DNA of 64,000 nt from Thalassia testudinum (taxonomy: Eukaryota > Streptophyta > Magnoliopsida > Alismatales > Hydrocharitaceae). Of this stretch, positions 11,401-23,218 are shown in pieces. The notes under the pieces are model-generated. The model was not told the origin of the DNA and searched no databases. It saw nothing but the letters and a program-made list of their open reading frames with translations. The translations under genes were made by a program, and so were the position numbers. Every line of letters starts with the position of its first letter. Position 1 is the stretch's first letter. The stretch spans positions 31,610,501-31,674,500 of the forward strand of contig JAZHRO010000026.1 of assembly GCA_037157565.1 (NCBI GenBank), written 5' to 3'.

Positions 11401-13074
11401 GACAAGAAACCTGTGGTCATTTACTACGCCAGCAAAACACTCGATGAGGCTCAGCGTAACTATACAGTTACTGAGAAAGAGCTGCTAGCTGTAGTATTTG
11501 CCCTAGAGAAGTTCAGATCGTACCTTCTGGGTTCCCATGTCATCATATACTCGGATCACACGGCTGTGAGGCATCTCCTTGCAAGGAAGGACGCGAAACC
11601 TCGATTGATCCGATGGATCTTGCTGTTGCAAGAATTTGACCTTGAGATTCGCGATAAAGCGGGAAAACAAAACGTGGTAGCTGATCACTTGTCCCGTCTT
11701 CCTTCTGAAATAATTGACCCTTCCGGACCCATCACTGAGCATTTTCCCGATGAGCACCTGCTGACTATTGGTACTAGCCTTCCATGGTTCGCTAATATTG
11801 TAAATTACTTGGCATCTCATCAGACCCCGTCCGATTGGCTGAAGGCCAAGAAAGACAAATTACGCTCCGATGCCAAGTATTACATTTGGGAAGACCCGTA
11901 CCTCTTCCGCATAGGTGCCGATCAGATCATCCGGAGATGTGTCCCGGAAGGGGAAGTCAACAATATCCTCTCTTTCTGCCATGACCAGGCATGCGGTGGC
12001 CATTTTGCCGGGCATAAAACCGCAGCAAAAGTCCTCCAGTGCGGCTTTTACTGGCCCACACTGTTCAAAGACGCATACAGTCATTGCAAGGCATGCAGTC
12101 GTTGCCAGACTTTGTTCAACATGAGCCGTCGCGACATGATGCCTATGCAACCGATTCTAGTATGCGAAATCTTTGATGTTTGGGGGATTGATTTTATGGG
12201 CCCCTTTCCTGTTTCGGATGGTTTCGAATACATTCTGTTGGCTGTGGACTACGTGTCCAAATGGATCGAAGCCATACCGACCCAAACCTGTGATCACAAA
12301 ATCGTTCTCAAATTCATTCACCAACACATTTTCTCAAGGTTCGGGATTCCTCGTGCAATAATCTCTGATGGGGGGACCCATTTCACAAATGCTCAGTTTA
12401 GGTCACTGATGACCAAATACGGGGTGTCTCACCGAATCTCTACTCCTTACCACCCCCAAACTAATGGTCTAGCTGAGCTGTCTAATCGGGAGATCAAGAA
12501 AATCCTGCAAGTCACTGTTCGACCTGACAGGAAGGACTGGTCGTCCCGACTTCCGGAAGCATTGTGGGCCTATAGGACCGCCCACAAGACCCAATTGGGC
12601 ATGTCTCCCTTTAGATTGGTGTACGGAAAGGCATGCCACCTTCCCGTCGAACTGGAGCATAAAGCCTATTGGGCAGTACGGAACTGTAATCTAGATCTTT
12701 CCAAGGCTAGGACCCACAGAAAACTCCAAATCAGCGAGATCGATGAATTACGTAGAGACGCGTACGAGAACTCGCAAATCTACAAGGAGCGGGTTAAAGC
12801 CTTCCACGACAAACACATCTCGAGAAAGATCTTTCATCCTGGTCAAAAGGTCCTACTCTTTGATGCCCGACTCAAACTCTTCCCAGGAAAACTGAGATCT
12901 AAGTGGGTCGGACCATATTTGGTCCGACAGGTTTTTGGAAATGGAGCAATCGAAATCAGTCCACTCAGCCACGATTCTGAACCTTTCATCGTGAACGGTC
13001 AGAGACTCAAGCCGTTCATTGATGTAACTTCTACTGATTTGGCTGAGGCATCTTATATCCTCCTTTCCCCTTGA
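8491..13074 (+). CDS. pol: E1 Pol polyprotein: protease, reverse transcriptase, RNase H, integrase
   Basis: The open frame continues in the same phase after the TGA; the first Met is at 8491. Numbering from it: a proline/glutamine/asparagine-rich linker occupies residues 1-280 (including the Athila-typical [15 protein letters not shown]). The aspartic protease has active site DLGAS (Asp 377). Reverse transcriptase spans about 630-870 with catalytic FMDDF (Asp 809-810). RNase H starts at CDASDF (Asp 956) and includes the TVTEKELLA motif. Integrase has an HHCC finger (GGHFAGHK ... CKACSRC) and a DD35E triad (Asp 1234, Asp 1293, Glu 1329). The order PR-RT-RH-INT is that of Ty3/gypsy. All catalytic residues I looked for are present, so apart from the TGA the enzyme set looks intact. 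The stop is followed at once by a conserved hairpin. Confidence 0.95.
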   Translation: MDPYPSPSDSWTGRSSDPFFTSRGNSIPPFPDSQEVPQTCEDLNAIQNDPFSNTYNPGWRNHPNFQWAGNSQTQRPPFQSRPQPSHHYQPPQPRPNPTYPSGPNQDQMSLILQTLADIQKTNVAIQKQHKDELTEVKTQLAQLANSRQPGTLPSQPLPNPNNVPTQKRVTNPNLGHAQWIYQAPTAPSPDEMEASTSRAGFQQQPPLLPNPNQNQAGLNSVTTRSGKTTQDPHYPNHSQPDNHDPRIVIQGTAVPDPQPGPILEEPTKIPFPEALTKGKKTTKPVAPEEDLVKLFEQVHINIPLMDAIRHVPAYARFLKNLCTPQRKPRTKGGSPIVLSEQASSVILSRLPPKAKDPGTPLISCKIGGTQFDRALLDLGASINLIPTSLLDHLEESELKPTEVTLQLADRSIKSPKGILEDVIVRVRDFYFPVDFIVLDMDAPENPRDTPIILGRPFLATARANISCEEGQIELKFGDQTLKIDIFKAQQGINCGVIEQICDIKTLVDESHLQSDSIVPHQPQKDLDPQTEESNPDVNNPVTPTLEPHIYTEPPVAAENPILELKPLPAHLKYVFLGSNQTLPVIINSNLSPEQESRLIVVLQQHRRAIGWTLDDLTGISPSYCTHHIYSEGGTRPSREMQRRLNPNLQEVVKKEIIKWLDAGIIYPISDSRWVSPIQVVPKKAGLTTITTETGEIIPTRLANSWRVCIDYRRLNSSTKKDHFPLPFIDQILEKLAGNRFFCFLDGYSGYNQVAIHPEDQEKTTFTCPFGTYAFRRMPFGLCNAPATFQRCMLAIFSDMVGDYLEVFMDDFSVFRASFDDCLQHLVQILRRCIDVNLVLSWEKSHFMVPEGIVLGHSISEKGIQVDRAKVNLISHLPMPSSIRDIRSFLGHVGFYRRFIPDFSKIAHPLTTLLSKDVPFEISKECTQAFEILRDRVTQAPILQSPDWSQPFEIMCDASDFAVGAVLGQKNDKKPVVIYYASKTLDEAQRNYTVTEKELLAVVFALEKFRSYLLGSHVIIYSDHTAVRHLLARKDAKPRLIRWILLLQEFDLEIRDKAGKQNVVADHLSRLPSEIIDPSGPITEHFPDEHLLTIGTSLPWFANIVNYLASHQTPSDWLKAKKDKLRSDAKYYIWEDPYLFRIGADQIIRRCVPEGEVNNILSFCHDQACGGHFAGHKTAAKVLQCGFYWPTLFKDAYSHCKACSRCQTLFNMSRRDMMPMQPILVCEIFDVWGIDFMGPFPVSDGFEYILLAVDYVSKWIEAIPTQTCDHKIVLKFIHQHIFSRFGIPRAIISDGGTHFTNAQFRSLMTKYGVSHRISTPYHPQTNGLAELSNREIKKILQVTVRPDRKDWSSRLPEALWAYRTAHKTQLGMSPFRLVYGKACHLPVELEHKAYWAVRNCNLDLSKARTHRKLQISEIDELRRDAYENSQIYKERVKAFHDKHISRKIFHPGQKVLLFDARLKLFPGKLRSKWVGPYLVRQVFGNGAIEISPLSHDSEPFIVNGQRLKPFIDVTSTDLAEASYILLSP

Positions 13075-13114
13075 GCTTATTGCGCCCAGCCGATGGCGTA
13101 AAACTCAGCGCTTA

Positions 13115-13130
13115 ACGGGAGGCAGCCCGT
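13115..13130 (+). other. Conserved hairpin just after the pol stop
   Basis: ACGGG-AGGCAG-CCCGT can form a 5-bp stem about 40 nt after the stop codon. The same hairpin, with one loop change, follows the unrelated ORF of E3 (about 33200-33215) and lies after pol in E2 (17461-17480, minus strand). Confidence 0.65.
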
Positions 13131-13340
13131 CATTCTCTTTGAAAACCTGAAACTTGTTCTGACACCTTTCAGCACTCGAAGTTCACCCTTATAGACAGCC
13201 GACCCCAACTCAGATGTTCGCATCTGAGATTTGAAATCGTCCGCAAAAATTCAACCCGACCCATCCACTCACCCAAATTTCTGTCTTAAGGAATGAACTA
13301 AGACCCCCTAGGTTACAATGAGGACATTGCAAATCTTAGG

Positions 13341-13351
13341 CATGGGGGGGT
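13341..13351 (+). other. Internal second polypurine-tract-like motif
   Basis: CATGGGGGGGT(A) closely resembles the terminal tract at 14611-14621 and is likewise followed by ATG. It lies about 1.28 kb upstream of the 3' LTR and is conserved in E2 (minus strand, near 3556-3570) and E3 (about 33434-33445). It may be an additional plus-strand primer site. Confidence 0.6.
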
Positions 13352-14028
13352 ATGAAAGTACAAAAACTTGTAAGAAAAGGTTTCAAACAAAAAAATTCAC
13401 ATATGCCAAAAACACCATAAAAATTAAAAAAATTTTCGAAAAAGAACAAGAGGAAAAGAGGAGAAGGAAATTTTGCGAAGGAGAAAAGAAACAAAGAGAA
13501 AAAGGAGCACAAAATTATGAGAAAAAGTGATAGTCATTAGTAAGGAACTAAGGAATTAACCTAAGTTCTAGACCTCATTCAAGAAAAGTGCACAATAAGA
13601 TTAGTAAAGAATGCAAACCTTAGGCATTCTTGAATAGACTCTTAGTACCCATTAAGATCTGGACACTCCTCAAGAGGTTGAGGAAAATGAAAAGCTGAAG
13701 TATTAGGTCTAAGGCTTAGGGAGTATTCGGCCTCGTTAACTAATTTTTGGTTTACGGGACTCAGTAACCTAAGCACCCTAATCTCACACACAGCCTGGTT
13801 CAGTAAGCGTAAAAATCAGAATCACGCAGAAGCGTCGCAAAAATCTGAAAAGAACACCTAGAATAGGAGCGGCCGATCAACACAAGTTGATTTGGACGAG
13901 TTCCCAGCGCAGAGAGGCGGGGAAATCCCCTCGAAGATGCGTAACAAAATATCATCTCCTCGGTGCTTGTCTCTTAGGATATTTACATATCCTACTGGGG
14001 GCATGTAAGCACTCTGCTGGTTCAGATT

Positions 14029-14184
14029 CCATGGATGGCATTATCTCGAAGTGTTAATTGCCAGGGTCTGGATTCGGCCACGGAATACCATGGATGGGAT
14101 TATCTCGAAATCTCAATAGCCAGGGTTCCGGGGGTTGCCATGGGCGGTGCTATCTCGAAGCATCGATCGCCAGGAACCCTTGAG
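14029..14184 (+). repeat. Three degenerate tandem repeats in the E1 3' UTR
   Basis: Units start CCATGG at 14029, 14088 and 14138 and share the phrases TATCTCGAA and GCCAGG. The same array is found in E2 (about 2720-2876) and E3 (34129-34284). Confidence 0.75.
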
Positions 14185-14610
14185 GATTGATGATGGGAGC
14201 AAGGAATCTGATACAGACCGTGTTGAAAAGCCAATCCTAGGCTAGAACTAAAAAGAAAAAGAGAGAGAAAACTCTCCAAACAGAAAAACTTTCTATCTCT
14301 CTCTTACAAAACGCACTGCGAACTGAGCCAGGGCTAAAATCATTTCAAGCACGGGTGCTTTAACCACGAAGTCCAATAAACCTTAGGTTAGTTCTTGTGG
14401 GCCTTAAAAACCTTTGCTAAAAGACTGAGGCTAAGGCTAGACAGATTTGGATCTTGATTGGTACTAGAGTACCTTTTAGGCCTATGGTCAGCATTCTAAC
14501 CTAATCTATGCTCAAATAAAAAAGGCACTTATCTAAAACTATTAAAAACTTCATGGTCTAGAACAAGGGTTGAAACCTTAAGTTTTTGCTAAGGGACTAG
14601 CAAAAGCTAG

Positions 14611-14621
14611 GCATGGGGGTA
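14611..14621 (+). other. E1 polypurine tract
   Basis: GCATGGGGGTA lies directly before the 3' LTR start and is the expected primer for plus-strand DNA synthesis. Confidence 0.85.
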
Positions 14622-17366
14622 TGATGAGAACCTCATCATGAGCCATAACTAGCTCATTTTGACCTAATACAAAGGATAAAAGCTCCTACATATCTCAAGG
14701 AAAGGCTTAACTCAGAGAATTCTGAGTTTGAGAAGAAAACAAGTCATAAGGGGTAAAAGTGCAATTTTACCAGTATAATCTGCATACAGGGTAATTCAGG
14801 GCCCAAACATAGGTCAAAGCAGCTTAATAAGAATAAAAGTGGGATGAGATGATCTAGCAAGGGCTACAGCACTTCCAAGAAACCAAATGATAATCTGTAA
14901 CCCTAAAACAACCCACTTCAATTCACAAGGTTCGAGGCAAAGTAAAAATAGAATAAACCCTCTAAAATTCATAGAAAAATAATCTCTAGGGTTTAGAACC
15001 TTCAATTTGGCCTTTAGAACCCATTTTGACCTACATTGAGAACCATGCCCAATTAATAACTTAATTTGGGTTTTTGCGCAAATTGACCGGTCAAACAAGG
15101 TTTAATATGAAAATGAAATTCACCATCAGATTCCTTAGGTCCTAATTAGTCACGTATAAAAACTTGAGCCTAAGAAGAAACCTCCTTGACCGACTTTACA
15201 CTTTGGTCCTCATATATTTACTCTTTGGCCCTCAACTTCTGAACCCTCGCATTTTGGCCCCTAACTCTCCTTCGTTCTTTGCAATCAGGTCCCTCCTGCA
15301 AAACCTGCCAGCACCATGCTCCGGCGACCTTGCGCGGAGCATGGCGCCGCGCAGGGTGAGGTGGGGGACCTGGCAAGTAAACCGGGGGTGCCCTGCGTCG
15401 TCAGCCGTCGCAGGGACACCCCCCTGGTCGTTGTAGCCCACCATACCGGCCGTGCGAACGCACGGACGGTATGGGTTCTTGTTTCCGACCATTCTCCGGC
15501 GAGGGAGACACGTCGTCTCCCTCCGCCTTCCTCCCTGTTTGATCCCTATAAATACCCCCCGTTGCTCCACCGACCAGGGGAGCCTGGATCTGACGGAGAA
15601 AATCCCCAACTTTCTTCTCTTCTTCCTCCGGCAGACGCTCACCAGCTCCGGCGGTTTCCTCCCCCTCCACCTCTTCGCTCTGCCGCAATACCAGCAGCAG
15701 AGACTTCCTCCCCTGCTCTTCCCGCGCCACGCCGCACCCAGCTGGCGCCTCTCCGGCTCTCTGCTCGCCGCCGCCCCTTTCCCTGAGCATCGTCTTCTCC
15801 GGCGACAGTCGATACGACTGTCGCCCTGTTCCTCCCCCTTCGTCCCTGCAAGTAAGCTAGAGCTACTCCCCTTCTTCTCCTCTTTCTTTCCCCGCTTTCA
15901 ATTTATTCAATTAAGCCCTCTACCGACCCTGACCACCTTCACCCCTTCGCCTCCGACCACCCTCCGGCGAGCCGCTCCCATCACCTCAGCGACCCACACG
16001 GCTCGCCGACCCTCACCAAACCTCCGCCTCATCACACTGAGCACCCCCCACCCCTCCACTGCCACTCCACACCTCCGTAACACTCCCCCGAACAAACCCA
16101 TTCCTCCGGTTGCAGTCCGACCCAGGGCTGCCGCCAGACACCACCTTGCGGCCTGCCGCGCAGCTCCTCACCTTCGCCGTGCCACGGCGAAGGTTCCCCA
16201 GTGGTTTGATCAGGCCGAGAGGCCATATTCGTGTCCGACAGGTTTTGAGGTTCGACCGCCATTAACGCACATTGAAGCAGCTTCTCCCGCGCTCCAGGCT
16301 TGAGGACTCCAGGTCTCCAGCTGCTGCGGAGTACGGGGAGTCTTGCGAAGGCAGCCAGCCAGCAACCTATGCAAATCGAAGCTGCAGCTGCAGAAGCCAG
16401 GCCGCGGTCTCCCAGCAGGCGCACGCGAGGAAAGGTCTGCGTTTAGTCCCACATCGGTAAGCCTCACACCCGTTCCACTGTTTAAATTGATTTTGTGCAG
16501 TAGCCTTACTGCCTCAGTACACGGGGTGAGGTCCCCTTACACCCGCCCGGTTACCCGGTCTCGTCCGCGCTCACGCCCCGCGGACCTGACCCGACCCGAC
16601 TTAGACTGACCTGCACTCCTCGCCCACCACGCACGCCGGTGGGCCTGGACCCGGGCGTGACCCGAACCCGATTAACCGGCAGCTCTGGGAGAGCTTTCCC
16701 AAGAGTGGTTTCAGAGAGAGAGAGACGTGGGGGGAGAGGGTAGAGTAGGTTTTGTTCGCTGACGAAAAACTCTGAAGTGTGCAGGCACAGGTGAAGAAGA
16801 AGAACCGCGGAAGAAGAAGGAAGCTGACTGTAGCAATAGGCAGTTTAAGTCGTCTGATTTGGAAATCAGACGACGTCCTGAAGGGAAAAGAAGAAAGACG
16901 GAAGAAGATCTGAAGAACAACAGAAGAAGGCGAGGCAGAGGAGAACACAAAAGAACAAGGGAAGAACTGAAAGAAGAAAAACAAAGAAGAAAGAAGAAGA
17001 TCTGAAGAAAGACAGAAGAAAAAGGAGGAGCAGGAACAGCAGGAAGAAGAAGAAGAGCATCACCATTGCAGAAGAAGAACATCACCTCTGCAGAACAAAG
17101 AAGAAGAAGGAGATCTAAAGAAAGAAAGAAGAGCATCACCTCTGCAGAACAAAGAGAAAAGAAGACAACAAATTCTTTCCCTCTCTCTTTCTTTTTGTAA
17201 AAGAAACATGTATATCTCTAGAATACAACTTGCTCCCTGAGTTCGACCTCGGGAACTCTTTTATTTTCCGAGTAAAAAATTTATATATTTGAAATGTTGG
17301 TAGTAACCGGCTATACTACAATGTTATAACAAACTAAAACCCGGTCATCAAACGTACCGACTTGCA
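14622..17366 (+). repeat. E1 3' LTR
   Basis: Direct repeat of 3696-6445, with TATAAATA at 15547-15554 and the inverted repeat at 16849-16874. The 283-codon proline- and serine-rich frame starting near 15452 comes from C-rich LTR sequence and its 5' LTR counterpart is shifted by a 1-nt indel, so it is not a gene. Confidence 0.96.
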
Positions 17367-17518
17367 CAGATGCAAGCATCTGAGGTGGGGTCGGCTGTCT
17401 ACAAGGGTGAACCTCAAGTGCAAAAAGGTGTCAGAACAAGTTTCAGGTTTTCAAAGAGAATGACGGGCTGCCTCCCGTTAAGCGCTGAGTTTTACGCCAT
17501 CGGCTGGGCGCAATAAGC
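17367..17518 (-). other. E1 right TSD and start of the E2 3' untranslated region
   Basis: CAGAT at 17367-17371 is the right target-site copy of E1. The rest is E2 3' UTR directly after pol, including the conserved post-stop hairpin (17461-17480). It joins 3690 when E1 is removed. Confidence 0.9.
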
Positions 17519-20500
17519 TCAAAGGGAAAGGAGGATATAAGATGTTTCAGCCAAATCAGTAGAAGTTACATCAATGAACGGCTTGAGTCTCTGACCGTTC
17601 ATGATGAAAGGTTCAGAATCGTGGCTGAGTGGACTGATTTCGATTGCTCCATTTCCAAAAACCTGTCGGACCAAATATGGTCCGACCCACTTGGATCTCA
17701 GTTTTCCTGGGAAGAGTTTTAGTCTGGCATCAAAGAGTAGGACCTTTTGACCAGGATGAAAGATCTTTCTCGAGATGTGTTTGTCGTGGAAGGCTTTAAC
17801 CCGCTCCTTGTAGATTTGCGAGTTCTCGTACGCGTCTAGGCGTAATTCATCGATCTCGCTGATTTGGAGTTTTCTGTGGGTCCCAGCCTTGGAAAGATCT
17901 AGATTACAGTTTCGTACTGCCCAATTGGCTTTGTGCTCCCGTTCTACGGGAAGGTGGCATGCCTTTCCGTACACCAGCCTAAAGGGAGACATGCCCAATT
18001 GGGTCTTGTGGGCGGTCCTATAGGCCCACAATGTTTCCGGAAGTCGGGACGACCAGTCCTTCCTGTCAGGTCGAACAGTGACTTGCAGGATTTTCTTGAT
18101 CTCCCGATTAGACAGCTCAGCTAGACCATTAGTTTGGGGGTGGTAAGGAGTAGAGATTCGGTGAGACACCCCGTATTTGGTCATCAGTGACCTAAACTGA
18201 GCATTTGTGAAATGGGTCCCCCCATCAGAGATTATTACACGAGGAATCCCGAACCTTGAGAAAATGTGTTGATGAATGAATTTGAGAACGATTTTGTGAT
18301 CACAGGTTCGGGTCGGTATGGCTTCGATCCATTTGGACACGTAGTCCACAGCCAACAGAATGTATTCGAAACCATCCGAAACAGGAAAGGGGCCCATAAA
18401 ATCAATCCCCCAAACATCAAAGATTTCGCATACTAGAATCGGTTGCATAGGCATCATGTCGCGATGGCTCATGTTACCCAAAGTCTGGCAACGACTGCAT
18501 GCCTTGCAGTGATTGTATGCGTCTTTGAACAGTGTGGGCCAGTAAAAGCCGCACTGGAGGACTTTTGATGCGGTTTTATGCCCGGCGAAATGGCCACCGC
18601 ATGCCTGGTCATGGCAGAAAGAGAGGATATTGTTGAATTCCCCTTCCGGGACACATCTCCGGATGATCTGATCGGCACCTATGCGGAAGAGGTACGGGTC
18701 TTCCCAAATGTAATACTTGGCATCGGAGCGTAATTTGTCTTTCTTGGCCTTCGGCCAATCGGACGGGATCTGATGAGATGCCAAGTAATTTACTACATTA
18801 GCAAACCATGGAAGGCTAGTACCAATAGTCAGCAGGTGCTCATCGGGAAAATGCTCAGTGATGGGTCCGGGAGGGTCAATTATTTCAGAAGGAAGACGGG
18901 ACAAGTGATCAGCTACCACATTTTGCTTTCCCGCTTTGTCGCGAATCTCAAGGTCAAATTCTTGCAACAGCAAGATCCATCGGATTAATCGAGGTTTCGC
19001 GTCCTTCTTTGCAAGGAGATGCCTCACAGCTGTGTGATCCGAGTATATGATGACACGGGAACCCAGAAGGTACGATCTGAACTTTTCTAGGGCAAATACT
19101 ACAGCTAGCAGCTCTTTCTCAGTAACCGTATAGTTACGCTGAGCCTCATCGAGTGTTTTGCTGGCGTAGTAAATGACCACAGGTTTCCTGTCAATTTTCT
19201 ACCCCAAAACCGCTCCTACAGCGAAGTCGGATGCATCGCACATGATCTCAAAGGGTTGAGACCAATCAGGGGACTGTAGGATCGAGGCTTGGGTGACTCG
19301 GTCACGCAGGATTTCAAATGCTTGAGTGCATTCCTTGGAAATTTCGAAAGGAACATCCTTGGAGAGAAGAGTGGTCAGGGGGCGTGCGATTTTTGAAAAA
19401 TCAGGGATAAATCGTCGATAAAAACCGACATGCCCTAAAAAGGAACGGATGTCCCTGATCGAGCTACTCATAGGAAGGTGAGAAATCAGATTAACCTTAG
19501 CTCGATCCACTTGGATACCTTTCTCCGAAATTGAGTGTCCCAGGACAATTCCCTCAGGCACCATGAAATGGCTCTTTTCCCAGGAAAGAACCAAATTCAC
19601 ATCGATGCACTGCCTGAGTATCTGGACCAAGTGTTGGAGGCAATCGTCGAATGATGCTCCAAAAACTGAAAAGTCATCCATGAAGACTTCCAGATAATCA
19701 CCTACCATATCTGAGAATATGGCAAGCATGCATCGCTGAAAAGTAGCGGGTGCATTGCAAAGACCGAAAGGCATCCTTCGGAAAGCGTATGTTCCGAAGG
19801 GGCAGGTGAACGTGGTCTTTTCTTGGTCCTCAGGATGGATTGCCACCTGGTTATAACCGGAGTACCCGTCAAGAAAGCAGAAGAACCTATTTCCCGCAAG
19901 TTTTTCGAGAATTTGATCAATGAAGGGTAGTGGGAAATGGTCCTTCTTCGTGGAGGAATTGAGTCAGCGGTAATCTATACAGACTCTCCACGAGTTGGCT
20001 AATCAGATAGGAATGATTTCTCCGGTCTCAGTTGTTATAGTGGTGAGTCCTGCCTTCTTGGGCACGACCTGAATTGGGCTCACCCAACGACTATCGGAGA
20101 TCGGGTAGATGATTCCGGCATCTAACCACTTGATGATCTCCTTTTTCACGACCTCCTGCAGATTGGGGTTTAAGCGTCTCTGCATTTCACGAGAAGGTCG
20201 TGTGCCCTCTTCCGAATAGATATGATGAGTACAATAAGAGGGACTTATTCCAGTCAAATCGTCGAGAGTCCACCCGATGGCTCTGCGATGTTGCTGGAGG
20301 ACAACAATCAGACGGGATTCCTGTTCAGGACTGAGGTTGGAATTGATAATCACAGGAAGGGTCTGATTAGAACCCAAAAAGATGTATTTCAAGTGAGCAG
20401 GAAGGGGTTTCAATTCGAGGATGGGGTTATCAGCAGCAGCGGGTGGTTCAGTATAGATGTGAGGTTTGAGGGTGGGAGTTACTGGGTTATTCATATCTGG

Positions 20501-23218
20501 ACTCGACTCCTCTGTTTGCGGGTCAAGATCCTTCTGTGGTTGATGAGGCATAATCGTGACATCCTGGAAGTGTGATTCATCAACCAATGTCCTGATGTCA
20601 CAAATTTGTTCGATGACGCCGCAATTAATTCCTTGTTAGGCCTTAAATATATCAATTTTCAGTGTTTGATCTCCAAACTTAAGCTCTATTTGGCCCTCCT
20701 CACAGCTGATGTTGGCTCTAGCAGTAGCCAAGAAAGGTCTCCCTAGAATGATTGGTGTATCTCTAGGGTTCTCAGGTGCATCCATATCTAAGACTATAAA
20801 GTCCACTGGAAAATAGAAATCCCGCACTCTTACGATAACATCCTCGAGAATCCCTTTTGGTGAATTTATAGATCGATCTGCTAATTGTAATGTCACCTCG
20901 GTTGGTTTTAGCTCAGATTCTTCTAGATGGTCAAGTAAGGATGTGGGTATCAGGTTTATGGATGCACCCAAGTCTAACAATGCTCTATCAAATTGGGTAC
21001 CACCTATCTTGCAGGAAATCAGGGGAGTACCAGGATCTTTTGCCTTGGGTGGGAGTCTACTGAGGATTACAGAGCTGGCTTGCTCTGACAGAACAATTGG
21101 GCTCCCTCCCTTGGTTCACGGCTTACGCTGAGGTGTACATATATTCTTTAGAAATCGTGCGTAAGCTGGTACGTGGTGGATTGCATCCATCAAGGGGATG
21201 TTTATGTGGACCTGCTCAAAGAGCTTGACCAGGTCCTCCTCAGGGGCCACGGGTTTGGTGGTTTTCTTTCCCTTGGTCAAGGCCTCGGGAAACGGGATCT
21301 TGGTTGGTTCTTTTAGGATAGGTCCAGGTTGTGGATCTGGGATAATGGTATCTTGGATAACTATCCTAGGGTCATGGTTATCAGGCTTGGAGTGGTTTGG
21401 ATAATGCGGGTCTTGAGTTGTTTTACCACTACGTGTTGTTACAGAATTTAATCCGGCCTGATTTTGGTTTGGGTTTGGTAAGAGGGGTGGCTGCTGCTGA
21501 AATCCCGCATAAGAAGTTGAAGCTTCCATCTCGTCTGGAGATGGAGCAGTAGGGGCCTGATAAATCCATTGTGCGTGGCCTAAATTTGGATTCATAACGC
21601 GCTTCTGGGTTGGCACGTTATTTGGGTTAGGAAGAGGTTGGGAAGGGAGTGTGCCTGGCTGGCGAGAACTTGCCAACTGGGCCAGTTGAGTTTTAACTTC
21701 TGTAAGTTCGTCCTTGTGCTATTTTTGAATAGCCGCATTCGTTTTTTGAATGTCAGCCAGAGTCTGAAGGATTAGGGACATTTGATCCTGATTTGGCCCT
21801 GATGGATAAGTAGGGTTGGGCCGAGGCTGAGGCGGCTGGTAATGACGAGAGGGTTGTGGGCGGGACTGAAAAGGTGGTCTTTGGGTTTGGGAATTTCCCG
21901 CCCACTGAAAATTGGGATGGTTTCGCCATCCAGGGTTGTAAGTGTTGGAGAATGGGTCGTTCTGGATGGCGTTGAGGTCCTCGCAGGTCTGAGGAACCTC
22001 CTGAGAATCAGGGAAAGGGGGGATGGAGTTCCCCCGGCTGGTGTAGAAAGGATCGGATGATCCTCCGATCCAAGAATCAGATGGGGATGGATATGGATCC
22101 ATCCTCGGGGAAGATCGGTGGAGGATGTTTTGCACAGTCTCCTGTGTGGAAGGAGGTTGTGCAAAGGAGTTACGCGCGGAGGTGGCTCGCTGCAAGTGCT
22201 GAGTCAGCTCATCCACCTTCTTTTCAATGATTGAGACCTTGTCCAATCGACTGGCCATTAATTCCAGGTCGACTGATGCGGACAGGCCCTGCGTCTCATG
22301 TGCTCCCTTAAGATTTGTCGTTGCGCGGGTATTCGTCCTGTCGAATAATCCCATGGAGTCATTGTTGATGGAGTTCTCGCACATGCTTTCGAGAATCTCC
22401 CATACGGTGTCTTCATGTTGACCTATGATGTTTCCTCCGCAAGTTGCATTGACGAAAAGGCGGATGTCCTCACGGAGTCCCTGGTAAAAAGATTGGACTT
22501 GTTCCCATTTAGGAACTCCGTGATGGGGGCACTTTCTCATGAGATCCTGAAAACGATCCCATGCCTCATGGAGAGGTTCTCCTGATTGTTGAGTGAAGTG
22601 TGTAATCTGATGGCGCAAGGCGTTGGTCCGACCAACGGGAAAAAACTTTTTCAAAAACTCGGATTGAAGTTCCTCCCAAGTGTTGATCGGCCGGGTCTGA
22701 GTTTGATACCAATGGGCGGCCTTGTCCATAAGAGAAAAGGAGAACATCTTCATGAGAAGAATATCTCGATTTTGCGCATCTGATCCAAAAGTGTGGGCCA
22801 GATGCTTTAGCTGTTTGATGTGCTGGAAGGGATCTTCAGAATTAAGCCCATGGAATTTAGGTATAGCATGAATCATGTTGGGCTTTAATTCGGAATCAGG
22901 TCCTCCAGTCGGGATTCTGACTCGAGGCTCAATGGCCACCGCAGCAGGATTGTAGTGGTCCCGCATCATAGGCCGCTGTGGTGGGTGCACGAAGTTTTGG
23001 AAGAGGTCATTGAGTCGCTGGAGCTGGTGTTCCAGATTATTTTCTTCCTCAACTGGCTGAGCCATGATGGGGGAAGAAGAAGAACTTGGTTCTGAATCAG
23101 AAGAGAGAATAATGTGAGGGTGTTGCTGCACAAACACGGGCGTCGAGGCTTGGCCTTGACGAGAGCGAATTTCTAAAGGAGGTCTTAAGGGTGGTCCTAA
23201 GGGCCTCCTTCCGTACAT
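17519..23218 (-). pseudogene. gag-pol: E2 gag-pol pseudogene
   Basis: The frame from ATG 23218 to the stop at 17519 is exactly 5,700 nt, the same as E1, with no frameshift and the same domain order (Gag, protease DLGAS, RT with FMDDF, RNase H, HHCC and DD35E integrase). It is broken by six premature stops whose reverse complements lie at 21719-21721 (TAG), 21116-21118 (TGA), 20636-20638 (TAA), 20003-20005 (TGA), 19964-19966 (TGA) and 19199-19201 (TAG). In E1 these codons are CAG, CGA, CAA, CGA, CGA and CAG, so every stop is a C-to-T change. At the gag/pol junction where E1 has TGA, E2 has CGA and reads through. No CCHC zinc knuckle is visible here either. The gene cannot give a full polyprotein; the C-terminal 553 codons remain open. 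Confidence 0.95.

Larger units (their letters stand above)
13075..14621 (+). other. E1 3' untranslated region, no env-like gene
   Basis: No domain-bearing ORF is visible; a lysine- and glutamate-rich 70-codon frame at 13318-13530 is a purine-tract artefact. The region holds a post-stop hairpin (13115-13130), an internal purine tract (13341-13351), A-rich spacer, three tandem repeats (14029-14184) and the terminal polypurine tract (14611-14621). E2 and E3 share this layout. Confidence 0.85.
3696..17366 (+). mobile_element. E1: structurally complete young Athila-type Ty3/gypsy retrotransposon
   Basis: This 13.67-kb element has near-identical LTRs (2,750 and 2,745 bp), exact 5-bp TSDs (CAGAT), a tRNA-Asp-type primer-binding site, a gag-pol frame of 1,900 codons and a polypurine tract. 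By eye the LTRs differ at four bases (3857/14783, 5409/16334, 6271/17192, 6348/17269) plus a 1-nt and a 4-nt indel, so insertion was recent. One in-frame TGA at 8476 separates gag from pol. There is no env-like ORF between pol and the 3' LTR. It sits in opposite orientation in the 3' untranslated region of E2, a member of the same family. Confidence 0.96.

Noticed and set aside
13318..13530. Lys/Glu-rich 70-codon frame after pol
   Set aside because: Arises from an A/G-rich tract and is not kept as an ORF in E2 or E3.
13075..14621. Env-like gene, found in some Athila elements
   Set aside because: No ORF with signal peptide or membrane anchor in E1, E2 or E3; the interval is tandem repeats and purine tracts.
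15452..16303. 283-codon open frame in the E1 3' LTR
   Set aside because: Low-complexity Pro/Ser/Leu-rich translation of C-rich LTR sequence; the copy in the 5' LTR is shorter because of a 1-nt indel, and no relative keeps it.
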